A model generated the notes under the pieces. It saw nothing but the letters and a program-made list of their open reading frames with translations. It searched no databases and was not told the DNA's origin. Position numbers and translations under genes: made by a program. Positions 22,680 through 30,812 of a DNA stretch of 38,030 nt are shown here, in pieces. The DNA is from Thermoplasmata archaeon (GTDB lineage: Archaea; Thermoplasmatota; Thermoplasmata; Methanomassiliicoccales; Methanomethylophilaceae): assembly GCA_015063195.1 (NCBI GenBank), contig SUSX01000006.1:1-38030 (forward strand), in the 5' to 3' direction. Numbering within the stretch: the stretch's first letter is position 1; the number at the start of each line of letters is the position of its first letter.

Positions 22680-23744
22680 ATGGCTGCAAAAAACAAGAAT
22701 AAAGGAACGAAGGCCAAAAACCCTCAGGTTAAGGCCGATTCGGAACCCATCGATGTAGACATGGATGTCAAAATCGAAACCAAGGATTCCAAAAATGTTG
22801 TTGCAAGTCGCGAGAAGGCAAAAGGCAAAGAGTCATCAGGATTCATGAACTATGTTCGTAAGTCCGATCCGATCATTCTCACATGCTGTGTTGTTTTGAT
22901 CTTGGCATTTGCAGTTGTCATTGGCGCATATGTGAACGCAAATTTCATCTCTCCCGAGTCAGACGACCGTGTCGTTGCTAACGGAGATAAGGTCGAAGTT
23001 GAGTATGTAGGATCATACTTTGCACTCTATGACGAGGAAGGAGCAGTCATTTTCGATACAAACGTTAAGAGTGCAGCTACAAATTCAGAGTACGCAAAGA
23101 GCCCCACCTTCAAGGGAGGAAAATACGATCCTCTTGTATTCACAGTCGGTGGAAGTGACGTCCTCAAGATGTTTGGCGATGCCGTCATCGGAAAGAAGAT
23201 CGGAGAATCCGTTGAGGTTGCAATTCCCGCAGATAAGGGATACGGAACCGCAGATGTCAAGGATTTCAACACAACCGTCACAATCTCAATGGCAAACTCA
23301 ATGACACTTGCAGATTTCAACGAGTTCGTTGACAAGTCATACGATTCAGATGATTTCGATGGAATGATTAGAGTTTCAACACCCTTTGGACTTTCTGTCG
23401 ATGCATCATACAATGAAATTACTGGAAAAGTCAACTATCAGTATGTTGGCGTTGAGTCAACAACCGAAGCAAAAGAACTCACATGTGATGCAGATGTTAA
23501 GTTTACAATCGATTATGAAACTGGAAAAACTTCATTCAATGTAAACTACGAGTTCTCTGAGAACAACGGAATGTTCCTCGCAATCGACAACAACGGATTC
23601 ATCTTTGTAACACAGGACGGAGATGGATACAAGTACAAGGTCGGTTCAGAGGATAACGCCAACCAGGAAGAGCAGAAGGGAGAGACACTCTACTTCTACA
23701 TCAAGGTTGTCGGATTCGTTGAAGAAACCGCAGAAACAGAATAA
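22680..23744 (+). CDS. Membrane-anchored FKBP-type peptidyl-prolyl isomerase
   Basis: 354 residues. A basic, Lys-rich cytoplasmic tail (1-65) precedes one membrane segment (about 67-88, PIILTCCVVLILAFAVVIGA), with the rest outside the cell. Residues about 100-205 carry the FKBP pattern (GDKVEVEYVGSYFAL, IFDTNVKSA, LVFTVGGSDVLKMFGDAVIG, ESVEVAIPADKGYG). The domain matches SlyD/FKBP-like archaeal enzymes that help folding of exported proteins. The remaining 150 residues (a possible second, beta-rich domain with NYQYVGVESTTEAKELTCDAD) are unassigned and may bind substrate. Codon choice favours GCA, ACA and TCA, as if well expressed. A terminator overlaps the stop codon. Confidence 0.88.
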   Translation: MAAKNKNKGTKAKNPQVKADSEPIDVDMDVKIETKDSKNVVASREKAKGKESSGFMNYVRKSDPIILTCCVVLILAFAVVIGAYVNANFISPESDDRVVANGDKVEVEYVGSYFALYDEEGAVIFDTNVKSAATNSEYAKSPTFKGGKYDPLVFTVGGSDVLKMFGDAVIGKKIGESVEVAIPADKGYGTADVKDFNTTVTISMANSMTLADFNEFVDKSYDSDDFDGMIRVSTPFGLSVDASYNEITGKVNYQYVGVESTTEAKELTCDADVKFTIDYETGKTSFNVNYEFSENNGMFLAIDNNGFIFVTQDGDGYKYKVGSEDNANQEEQKGETLYFYIKVVGFVEETAETE

Positions 23745-23780
23745 GGGGATTTTCCCCTTATCATCTATAAACTCTTTTTT
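23741..23780 (+). terminator. Terminator after the FKBP gene
   Basis: Perfect 9-bp stem ATAAGGGGA-TTT-TCCCCTTAT (23741-23761) that includes the TAA stop codon, with a T-run at 23775-23780. Confidence 0.65.
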
Positions 23781-23831
23781 CTCAAATCCTTCTGTATTCA
23801 CTTCCGTCATTTACTGTTTTATCAGTGAATC

Positions 23832-23848
23832 TACTAAATTTTTGTTAG
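23832..23848 (+). repeat. 17-nt direct repeat copy 2 (partner 1281-1297)
   Basis: TACTAAATTTTTGTTAG upstream of the decarboxylase operon, identical to 1281-1297. Its TAAATTTTT part could also serve as a weak TATA element, with a start site near 23865, just before the short upstream ORF. Confidence 0.35.
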
Positions 23849-23860
23849 ATAACTAATCAG

Positions 23861-23867
23861 TTTAAAT
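23861..23867 (+). promoter_or_regulatory. Candidate TATA box of the decarboxylase operon
   Basis: TTTAAAT; a start site about 26 nt on would be near 23890, inside the short upstream ORF, thus excluding its ATG. If transcription starts instead from the AT-rich element at 23832-23848, the short ORF is transcribed. Confidence 0.4.
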
Positions 23868-23874
23868 CCCTCAC

Positions 23875-23907
23875 ATGATGAAACACACAGAATTTCACTG
23901 GAGGTGA
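23875..23907 (+). CDS. Possible 10-codon leader peptide upstream of the decarboxylase
   Basis: ATGATG start, product MMKHTEFHWR, TGA stop. The last codons overlap the strong Shine-Dalgarno sequence GGAGGTGA (23900-23907) of the decarboxylase, so a ribosome ending here would cover or free that site. It may be a regulatory upstream ORF, possibly read according to Arg or Trp supply, or chance. There is no homology support. Confidence 0.3.
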   Translation: MMKHTEFHWR

Positions 23908-23911
23908 ATCG

Positions 23912-26161
23912 ATTAGAGATATAGATGGACTAGCAGTTCTGATAATATCGCAGAGACTGCACGACGGCAGTCAGATTTCGAAGGCATTGGATAACATTGT
24001 TTCCGAACTGGAGGAGTCGGGAGTCAACACCATAATCGAGTATGACAACGATTTCGTCACCGAAAACATACGTATACTGAGTGTGGATGCAGATGCAGTT
24101 GTTTTGGATTGGGATCTGTACAATGCAGAATCCATGATCGATAACATCAGGATGTCCGATTCGGATATCGGAATATTCCTGATGGCCGATCCAGATTCCC
24201 TGAGTGATATCCCTGTGAATGTTGTTTCGAATGTCGATGAGTTCCTTTGGGTTCTCGGAGACACTCCGTCTTTCATGGCAGGGAGGATAGCTGCTTCATG
24301 CAGGAGGTACAGGAAAACCATACTTCCGCCCATGTTCAAGAGTTTGGTGGAGTTTTCTGAGGACTATGAATACTCATGGCACACACCGGGACATACTGCA
24401 GGAGCAGCATTCCTGAAAAATTCTACCGGGCGTCTGTTCTACGATTTCTTTGGAGAACAGCTGTTCAGATCGGATCTGTCAATTTCAGTGGGGGAGGTCG
24501 GTTCCTTATTGGATCACAGCGGACCCATCGGTGCTGCTGAAAAGTATGCTTCAAAGGTGTTCGGTTCTGATTTCACCATGTTCGTTACCAACGGAACATC
24601 CACATCGAACAGAGTCGTTCACATGGCATTGACACCTCCAGGAGGTGTCGAGGTGGTTGACAGGAACTGTCACAAATCCATCGAACATTCACTGACGATG
24701 AGTCATGCAATTCCCGTATACATGGTTCCATCAAGGAACGGATACGGAATTATGGGTCCTATCCCGCCCGAGGGTATGACTCCAGGAGCAATTGAGAAAT
24801 CGATATCCGAATCTCCGTTCCTGGATGTGAAGAAAGGAATCAAACCTACCTTGGCAGTTGTCACCAATTCCACATACGACGGAATATGTTACAATGCGGA
24901 ACATGCGGAATATCTCCTATCAAAATCCGTTGATAACATCCATTTCGACGAGGCATGGTATGCGTATGCAAGATTCAATCCTCTGTATGAGGGACGTTTT
25001 GCAATGAGGGATGTCAAGGAATCGGATGCGACAGTATTCTCAACACAGTCTACACATAAGCTGCTGGCAGCACTGTCACAGGCATCTATGGTTCATGTGA
25101 GGAACGGAAAGAAACCGATTGAGAAGTCAATCTTCAACGAGACGTTCATGATGCATGCCTCCACATCGCCGCAGTATGCAATAATTGCATCATTGGACGT
25201 ATCATCAAAGATGATGGATTCCAGCGGATACAATCTGACTCAGGATTCTATCGATGAGGCCATAAGATTCAGACAGATGATGGCAAGGATAGGTTCTCAA
25301 AAAAAGAACGATTGGTGGTTCGGAGTATGGCAGCCTGAATATGTGACTGTCCCGGGAACACATGAAAGATGCAGATTTGAAGATGCTCCTGCAGAGATGT
25401 TGGGAACCGAATCTTCATGTTGGATTCTCAGTAAATACGATTCATGGCACGGTTTTGAGAACATAGAGGATAACTGGGCAATGCTGGATCCCATCAAGGT
25501 TACTGTATTGACGCCCGGAATAGATGCACACGGAAACTACTCCGATTTCGGAATACCCGCAGCGATGGTAGTTTCATATCTGGATGAAAAAGGTATAGTC
25601 AATGAAAAATCAGGAGATTACAATATTCTGTTTTTATTCTCAATGGGTGTTGCTAACGGAAAATGGGGAACTCTCGTTTCTGAGCTCTGCGAGTTCAAGA
25701 GACTCTTCGATTCCGACGAGAAAGTGTCGGAGGTCTTACCCAAAATCTATGCAACTGACCCGAAAAGGTACGAAGATGTCACTCTCAAACAGCTGGCTTC
25801 AGAAATGCACAGGTTTATGAAAGAGAGGAAACAGACAAATGTTGCCAATATGGCATCTTCAATGCTTCCCGAACAGAAGATGACCCCTGCCGATGCATAT
25901 AGGGAACTCATCACAGGAAATGTGGAGCATGTAAAGGTATCCGAAGCGGAGAACCGTATTGCCGCTACAGGAATCGTACCATATCCTCCCGGAGTACCGG
26001 TTCTCATGCCCGGTGAATTCACAGGAAGGAAGAACGAACCCATTCTGATGTATCTGCGTACATTACAGGATTTTGATAAAAAGTTCCCCGGATTCGAACA
26101 CGATTCACACGGAATCGAGGTCATCGATGGGGAGTACTATATGTATTGTGTAAAGGAATGA
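23912..26161 (+). CDS. Orn/Lys/Arg-type amino acid decarboxylase (PLP fold type I), probable ATT start
   Basis: 749 residues if begun at ATT 23912; the frame is open back to 23882 but has no ATG, GTG or CTG placed well. GGAGGTGA (23900-23907) is ideally spaced for the ATT, and the N-terminal residues RDIDGLAVLIISQRLHDGSQ complete the response-regulator-like wing domain (about 1-140) expected in this family. A TTG at 23987 would cut that domain. The PLP core has HTPGHTAGAAF, NGTSTSNRVV, HFDEAWYAYARF and the Schiff-base lysine in TQSTHKLLAALSQAS, closest in pattern to arginine decarboxylase AdiA. The next gene, 4 nt on, is a GadC-like antiporter, so together they likely consume protons by amino acid decarboxylation. 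Substrate (Arg, Lys or Orn) is not certain. Confidence 0.88.
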   Translation: MRDIDGLAVLIISQRLHDGSQISKALDNIVSELEESGVNTIIEYDNDFVTENIRILSVDADAVVLDWDLYNAESMIDNIRMSDSDIGIFLMADPDSLSDIPVNVVSNVDEFLWVLGDTPSFMAGRIAASCRRYRKTILPPMFKSLVEFSEDYEYSWHTPGHTAGAAFLKNSTGRLFYDFFGEQLFRSDLSISVGEVGSLLDHSGPIGAAEKYASKVFGSDFTMFVTNGTSTSNRVVHMALTPPGGVEVVDRNCHKSIEHSLTMSHAIPVYMVPSRNGYGIMGPIPPEGMTPGAIEKSISESPFLDVKKGIKPTLAVVTNSTYDGICYNAEHAEYLLSKSVDNIHFDEAWYAYARFNPLYEGRFAMRDVKESDATVFSTQSTHKLLAALSQASMVHVRNGKKPIEKSIFNETFMMHASTSPQYAIIASLDVSSKMMDSSGYNLTQDSIDEAIRFRQMMARIGSQKKNDWWFGVWQPEYVTVPGTHERCRFEDAPAEMLGTESSCWILSKYDSWHGFENIEDNWAMLDPIKVTVLTPGIDAHGNYSDFGIPAAMVVSYLDEKGIVNEKSGDYNILFLFSMGVANGKWGTLVSELCEFKRLFDSDEKVSEVLPKIYATDPKRYEDVTLKQLASEMHRFMKERKQTNVANMASSMLPEQKMTPADAYRELITGNVEHVKVSEAENRIAATGIVPYPPGVPVLMPGEFTGRKNEPILMYLRTLQDFDKKFPGFEHDSHGIEVIDGEYYMYCVKE

Positions 26162-26165
26162 TAAT

Positions 26166-27644
26166 ATGTCTGATAATGTGAATCAGAAACAGAGTTCCAA
26201 TAAGAAATTGGGAATCATCTCATTGGCACTGATCAATGTGGCTGCGGTTCTCAGTCTCCGTAACTTCCCTGCAATGGCTGTGGAAGGATGGGGAATGATC
26301 TTTTGGTATGTTCTGTTCACTGTATGTTTCCTCTTACCTACGGCATTGGTTGCTGCTGAATTGGCATCAACATGGCCGAAGGCAGGAGGTATATATGCGT
26401 GGGTGAAAGAGGCATTCCCTGGAAAGGGAAGTTTCATCACCATTTGGTGTTCATGGGTGAATAATATCGTATGGTTCCCAACCGTCGTTTCATTCATCAT
26501 GGTTACCATTGCATATGCTATTCTCCAACCTGCGTTGGGAGATAACACGATCTTCATGGCAGTCGTTATGTTGGGAGTGATGTGGATACTCACATTCTTC
26601 AACTTCACAGGAATGAAGCACTCTACAAAACTGTCCACAATAGGTACGGTTATCGGAGCATTGATCCCGATTACCATATTGGTGGTGCTGACATTTGCAT
26701 GGTTGGCTCAGGGAAATGTAAGTGAGATGGGTGACCTCACACTCTCAGCATTGGTTCCCGATATGAACTTCAGTATGCTCACATTCGCTGCAAGTCTTGT
26801 CCTGATGTTCGCAGGAATGGAGATGGCAGGATATCACGCCAGGGAGACTGAGAATCCTCAGAAAGACTATCCTATTGCGATGTTCATTGCAGCATTGGTA
26901 ATCTGTGTCGTCTCCATCCTCGGAACATGGAGTGTAGGAACCCTTGTACCTGCAAGCTTCCTCAACGGACCTGAAGGACTGAACGGAGGTGTGATACAGG
27001 CATTCCAGGTAGCACTTGACAGCTTCAACTTCGGTTGGATGATCGTTCCTCTCGGACTCATGCTTGCTGTCGGTATCGTAGCTCAGCTATCAACATGGAT
27101 GATGGGTCCTGCAAAGGGTCTTGCACCAGCTGCATACAACGGAGACCTTCCCCCTCTGTTCCGTAAGGTGAACAAGAACGGAGCACCCGTGGGAGTATTG
27201 GTAATCCAGGCAGCAGTATCGTCAGGTTTCGTCATACTGTATCTGGTACTCGATGCGCTGAACATTAATGGATACTGGGTATTGGTTGCGATCACATCAT
27301 TGATCAACATCATCATGTATCTCTTCATGTTCACAGCCTTCCTTAAACTGAGGAAGACACAGCCGAATGTCAAACGTCCGTTCAAGCTTCCCGGAGGAAA
27401 GGTGGGAGCATATCTAGTAGGCGGGGTAGCCATTGCTACATTGATCTTCGGATTCATCTTCGGACTGTACCCGTCAGAAACGCTGAGCGAGACTATGACA
27501 GTCGTATACATCATCGGTGTATTCGCTGCAGTCATAGTAATCTCAGTACTGCCTCCTTTCATAATCGACAGGTGGCTGAAGAAGGATTCATGGAAACCTA
27601 CTGCGGAGGAATTGAGAAAGTATGAAGAAAGTAACGACAGTTGA
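26166..27644 (+). CDS. APC-family amino acid antiporter (GadC-like)
   Basis: 492 residues with about 12 membrane segments. The start GIISLALINVAAVLSLRNFP and the segments AAELASTWPKAGGIYAWVKE and GPAKGLAPAAYNGDLPPLFR followed by KVNKNGAPVGVLV match the glutamate/GABA antiporter group, which swaps an amino acid for its decarboxylation product (established for GadC; AdiC does the same with Arg/agmatine). RPFKLPGGKVGAY is also typical. It is cotranscribed with the decarboxylase 4 nt upstream, which sets the exchanged pair. The C-terminal tail is shorter than the plug of E. coli GadC, so pH gating by a plug may be absent. A hairpin terminator follows. Confidence 0.9.
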   Translation: MSDNVNQKQSSNKKLGIISLALINVAAVLSLRNFPAMAVEGWGMIFWYVLFTVCFLLPTALVAAELASTWPKAGGIYAWVKEAFPGKGSFITIWCSWVNNIVWFPTVVSFIMVTIAYAILQPALGDNTIFMAVVMLGVMWILTFFNFTGMKHSTKLSTIGTVIGALIPITILVVLTFAWLAQGNVSEMGDLTLSALVPDMNFSMLTFAASLVLMFAGMEMAGYHARETENPQKDYPIAMFIAALVICVVSILGTWSVGTLVPASFLNGPEGLNGGVIQAFQVALDSFNFGWMIVPLGLMLAVGIVAQLSTWMMGPAKGLAPAAYNGDLPPLFRKVNKNGAPVGVLVIQAAVSSGFVILYLVLDALNINGYWVLVAITSLINIIMYLFMFTAFLKLRKTQPNVKRPFKLPGGKVGAYLVGGVAIATLIFGFIFGLYPSETLSETMTVVYIIGVFAAVIVISVLPPFIIDRWLKKDSWKPTAEELRKYEESNDS

Positions 27645-27653
27645 TTGAAAACA

Positions 27654-27669
27654 GAGGCCGAAAGGCCTC
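27654..27669. terminator. Terminator hairpin shared by two convergent genes
   Basis: GAGGCC-GAAA-GGCCTC followed by ATCTTTT on the plus strand and by TGTTTTC on the minus strand. It sits between the antiporter and the DMT transporter genes and may serve both. Confidence 0.6.
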
Positions 27670-27675
27670 ATCTTT

Positions 27676-28551
27676 TCATTCAGAAAGTTCCGGTTCTGTG
27701 TTCGCCGAGAACAGATAAACTCCGAAGAGTACAATCAGCGAACCGATTATAATCAGAGTTGCAGGAATTTCGGAAAAAACAAGGAATCCGAGAACGGAGC
27801 CGAAAACCGGTTCCAACAGACTGGATACTGCAATAAACGATGTTTTCTCATATTTGAGTCCCCAATTGAAAACGGAGTGACCCAGGATAGTACAGAACAC
27901 TGCCATTCCGAGAGCACATAGCAAATCGGCAGTATCGCATATTATCTCATCACCGACCGATATACAAACCAACAATGCGGTCAAAGCAGCGGAAAGATAC
28001 ACAATGAATGTGTATACGGTGGTTGACATACGGCTTCTCTGTCTTCTGCCGATTACGGCATATCCGGCAAACATGACGGATCCAATAAGTGCCAGTATAT
28101 CTCCGTAAAGGCTGTTGTTACCCGAATGGAAATCGTTCAGAGCAATAACAACGACTCCTCCGAATGTTATCATGATGGCAATCCAACCTTTGACCGATAT
28201 CTTCTCCCTGAAGAATATCAGCATGATGGCAGCGATGAAGAATACAGATGTATCCACAAGGACAAGACTTGATGTGATGGATGTGAATCTAAGGGACTCA
28301 AAGTATGCTGCAAAATGGATAGCCAGTACAAAACCACTGATGATGCATAGAATCAGATCTCTCAATTTCAGGGAACGAAGTTCCTTTCTGCAACCGATCA
28401 AAAGAAAAGGAAGGATGATCAGGGAAGCGAAAAGCATCCTATAGAATACCAACGTTATTGATGATGCATCGCTCCAAAGGGTGAAAATCGCCGACGTAGA
28501 TACTGCGGCTGCAGCAAGGAAGATGGCAATTCTTCTGAATCCTGTATTCAT
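27676..28551 (-). CDS. DMT-superfamily transporter (EamA domains)
   Basis: 291 residues, about ten membrane segments in two EamA repeats. The N-terminal repeat has WSDASSITLVFYRMLFASLI and the C-terminal repeat has KTSFIAVSSLLEPVFGSVLG, the conserved 'xEPVxxxxxG' of the family. EamA proteins export or import amino acids, nucleotides and other small metabolites; the substrate here is unknown. Located downstream of thiDN in the same direction with a hairpin between, so transport of a thiamine precursor is possible but not shown. AGG Shine-Dalgarno sequence 8 nt before the ATG. Confidence 0.85.
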   Translation of the reverse strand: MNTGFRRIAIFLAAAAVSTSAIFTLWSDASSITLVFYRMLFASLIILPFLLIGCRKELRSLKLRDLILCIISGFVLAIHFAAYFESLRFTSITSSLVLVDTSVFFIAAIMLIFFREKISVKGWIAIMITFGGVVVIALNDFHSGNNSLYGDILALIGSVMFAGYAVIGRRQRSRMSTTVYTFIVYLSAALTALLVCISVGDEIICDTADLLCALGMAVFCTILGHSVFNWGLKYEKTSFIAVSSLLEPVFGSVLGFLVFSEIPATLIIIGSLIVLFGVYLFSANTEPELSE

Positions 28552-28564
28552 TTCTTTTCCTGTC

Positions 28565-28602
28565 TTGTATGAAAGAAAGAAAAGAGCTCAGAATATGAGC
28601 TC
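28565..28602 (-). terminator. Terminator after thiDN
   Basis: GAGCTC-AGAATAT-GAGCTC (28584-28602) overlapping the TGA stop, followed on the minus strand by TTTTCTTTCTTTC. Separates thiDN from the DMT transporter gene. Confidence 0.5.
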
Positions 28603-29886
28603 GAGTTTCTCAAGAATGGATTCGGGATTCTTTCCGAAGATACGGATGATGTTGTCACCTTTGTTACTCGCCTTTTCGACAATAACATCGGGAACGTATC
28701 CTGCATCCTGAATGGCGTATCTGATCAGTTCTCCTGAGAGTGCATTCTTGTGTTTCTTCCTGTCAGTGTATTCGATGGAGAGTCCAACCTCTTCCATGAC
28801 GTCAACCATGTCTTTGGAATATTTCATGTTGAATGCAGACCTGATTTTAGGATTCTTTTCCATTGCTGCAAGAATTGCATAGGAAAGGTGTCCTGCGGTA
28901 CCGAATTTGGATTTGCCGTTTTTCCTCATGGATCCGTTATGGAATGACAGTTTGCCTTCAATGGCAGCAACATCCTCGGGGCCTGCTGCATTCCTGGTTG
29001 CGAATGCGATGTTTACTCCTTTGTTAGGAACTACTTCCTCAGGTGTGATGTTGATAAGTGCATCGGCTGCATCGTCAAGATCATCCAGGATGCGGAATCT
29101 CTCCTTGTCTCCCATCTGTCTGATGATCGGATTAACCAGTTTGTCTCCGTGTCCGATGACATACATGTCCGCGATAGACTGTTGAATCATCTTTCTGGAG
29201 ATGAGAATTGAATTAACGATATCGACACTCTTTGCCATATTTGCTGTGATGAAGGATGACAGTGTACATCCTCCTCCGTGACCTGCCCTTTCAAGTCTGG
29301 GATATTCTATCCTTGTGAATTCTGACGACAGATACAGGTAATCGATTACCGATGTTCCGTTCATATGTCCGCCTTTGAGAAGGACGGATGATGCGTCCTT
29401 TCCGATGACCTCACATGCATATTTTACATCTTCCTCATCTCTGATGGATATACCTGAGAGTACTTCGGCCTCATGCTTGTTGGGTGTGATCAGTTCACAC
29501 ATAGGAATGAGTTTTCTCTTGATGGCTTTGGCGAGATCGTCTCTTGCCAATGAATCTCCCACTCCGGCCACCATGACGGGGTCGAGAATAAGAGGCATCT
29601 CATGATCCTCGAGGATATCTGCGACAACACCGACAGTTTCTGCGCTGTAGAGCATTCCTGTCTTTACGGCTTTGATGTCGACATCCTTGAGTACTGCTTC
29701 CAACTGTGCCTGAATCATATCTGCCGGCACAGGCATAATCTCTTCAACAGCTGTAGTGTTCTGTGCGGTCAAGGCTGTTATTACCGCACAGCAGTGAACA
29801 TCCAATGAACTCATGGCCTTGATATCGGCCTGTATACCTGCGCCACCGACAGAGTCTGAACCTGCGATTGATAGTGCGCATCTCAT
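28588..29886 (-). CDS. thiDN: Bifunctional HMP/HMP-phosphate kinase - thiamine-phosphate synthase ThiDN
   Basis: 432 residues. N-terminal ThiD kinase (about 1-250): SIAGSDSVGGAGIQADIKAM, VKTGMLYSAETV, ILDPVMVAGVGDSL, ITPNKHEAEVLSG, LLKGGHMNG and HGGGCTLSSFITANMA in order. It phosphorylates hydroxymethylpyrimidine to its diphosphate. C-terminal ThiN domain (about 265-432): NIAFATRNAAGPEDVAAIEG, FGTAGHLSYAILAAM and IRSAFNMKYSKDMVDVMEE, archaeal thiamine-phosphate synthase, with His and Arg near the positions needed by ThiN enzymes. TATA TTTAATAG at 29908-29915 lies 26 nt from the ATG, predicting a leaderless mRNA and no riboswitch. thiE is also present in the window. A palindrome GTTATAAC (29894-29901) lies between TATA and ATG and could be an operator. 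Confidence 0.93.
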   Translation of the reverse strand: MRCALSIAGSDSVGGAGIQADIKAMSSLDVHCCAVITALTAQNTTAVEEIMPVPADMIQAQLEAVLKDVDIKAVKTGMLYSAETVGVVADILEDHEMPLILDPVMVAGVGDSLARDDLAKAIKRKLIPMCELITPNKHEAEVLSGISIRDEEDVKYACEVIGKDASSVLLKGGHMNGTSVIDYLYLSSEFTRIEYPRLERAGHGGGCTLSSFITANMAKSVDIVNSILISRKMIQQSIADMYVIGHGDKLVNPIIRQMGDKERFRILDDLDDAADALINITPEEVVPNKGVNIAFATRNAAGPEDVAAIEGKLSFHNGSMRKNGKSKFGTAGHLSYAILAAMEKNPKIRSAFNMKYSKDMVDVMEEVGLSIEYTDRKKHKNALSGELIRYAIQDAGYVPDVIVEKASNKGDNIIRIFGKNPESILEKLELIF

Positions 29887-29907
29887 AATCCCGGTTATAA
29901 CATCATA

Positions 29908-29915
29908 CTATTAAA
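29908..29915 (-). promoter_or_regulatory. TATA box of thiDN
   Basis: TTTAATAG on the minus strand, centred about 26 nt from the ATG at 29886. Predicts a leaderless mRNA. Confidence 0.55.
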
Positions 29916-30017
29916 TCTGGCTCTTTGGAAATCGTCCTCTGTCTGTGATATTATCGGTCAGATGTCCAGTTGTTTTCGGGTATTCATCATCCTGCGGTGA
30001 AGGATTCGGTAACAAGG

Positions 30018-30025
30018 TTTATATT
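30018..30025 (+). promoter_or_regulatory. TATA box of the gene at 30048
   Basis: TTTATATT, centred 26 nt before the ATG at 30048. This decides the start codon against an upstream TTG at 29970. Confidence 0.6.
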
Positions 30026-30047
30026 ATGTCTCACGGTTCGAGAGACG

Positions 30048-30422
30048 ATGAAAGCTTACAGTTACCACTTCATTTTCGACGATAACACACAGTACAGGGA
30101 CCTTCTTCCGGTTTTCCCTGACATTTTGAAGATTATTCTCGCCGAGAACGATCACTTCCAGTCACAGGAAGATGAAGAGAACCGTGAGATGTTCATCGCA
30201 ATGAACATGTACGACCTCGAGGAGAACAGAAAGCCTGAGGGATACAACAGAAAGGGTAAGTACAGACTCATTTTCCCCATGGACCGTAAGGAGATGTACG
30301 TCCGCACATTCGTAGGAAAGGCAAACGATGTCAGGCGTATCGGAGAAAAAATTTCTGAGATGTTGTCTACAGCCCATGTGAAGTTCACATCGGCCGAGAA
30401 TGACAACATCGCATTCGATTAA
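30048..30422 (+). CDS. Small conserved-looking protein of unknown function
   Basis: 124 residues from the ATG at 30048, the start chosen by its TATA distance. Soluble, acidic, helix and strand mixed: MKAYSYHFIFDDNTQYRDLL, an acidic helix QSQEDEENREMFIAMN, then a basic beta part RKGKYRLIFPMDRKEMYVRT. Codon use is like neighbouring genes, which supports it being real. I do not recognise the family and see no cysteine, metal or nucleotide motif. Its stop overlaps that of the convergent gene by four bases (TTAA). Confidence 0.7.
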   Translation: MKAYSYHFIFDDNTQYRDLLPVFPDILKIILAENDHFQSQEDEENREMFIAMNMYDLEENRKPEGYNRKGKYRLIFPMDRKEMYVRTFVGKANDVRRIGEKISEMLSTAHVKFTSAENDNIAFD

Positions 30423-30733
30423 ACCATCAGTGCTACTGATACAAGTATGAACAGAGTACCGATAACTGTCATCACAGACAGAATCTTATCGGTATTCTCT
30501 TTCCTGTTTTCTTTCATCATCAACAGGCAGCATGCACAGTTCATCGCAAGAGCAAGGATGGAGGGGACCATCGTACTCTGATGCGACATAATTGAGATAT
30601 TACATATTATGAGGGAAACGACAGAGGTACAGAATACATATCTGAACCAGCGTTCTTCGAAATGGATCCTGTCCTCTCTTTTGTCTATTTCCACGTATGC
30701 GTTCTTGACGTAACCGTATTCAAGTGAACCCAT
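30419..30733 (-). CDS. Small membrane protein of unknown function
   Basis: 104 residues with about three hydrophobic segments (about 32-50, 55-72 and 82-104) after a charged N-terminal part (MGSLEYGYVKNAYVEIDKRE). No family recognised. TTATATAC on the minus strand at 30764-30771 predicts a start site near 30742 and a leader of about 8 nt carrying GGTGA next to the ATG. Convergent with the unknown gene at 30048-30422. Confidence 0.6.
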   Translation of the reverse strand: MGSLEYGYVKNAYVEIDKREDRIHFEERWFRYVFCTSVVSLIICNISIMSHQSTMVPSILALAMNCACCLLMMKENRKENTDKILSVMTVIGTLFILVSVALMV

Positions 30734-30763
30734 CCTTTCACCATTACTGTGTTGGTGTTCAGA

Positions 30764-30771
30764 GTATATAA
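30764..30771 (-). promoter_or_regulatory. TATA box of the small membrane-protein gene
   Basis: TTATATAC on the minus strand, predicted start site near 30742, about 8 nt before the ATG at 30733. Confidence 0.5.
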
Positions 30772-30812
30772 GGCTCTGAGGGGGAGGTCACCGAATCGCC
30801 CGAATCGCCGAA

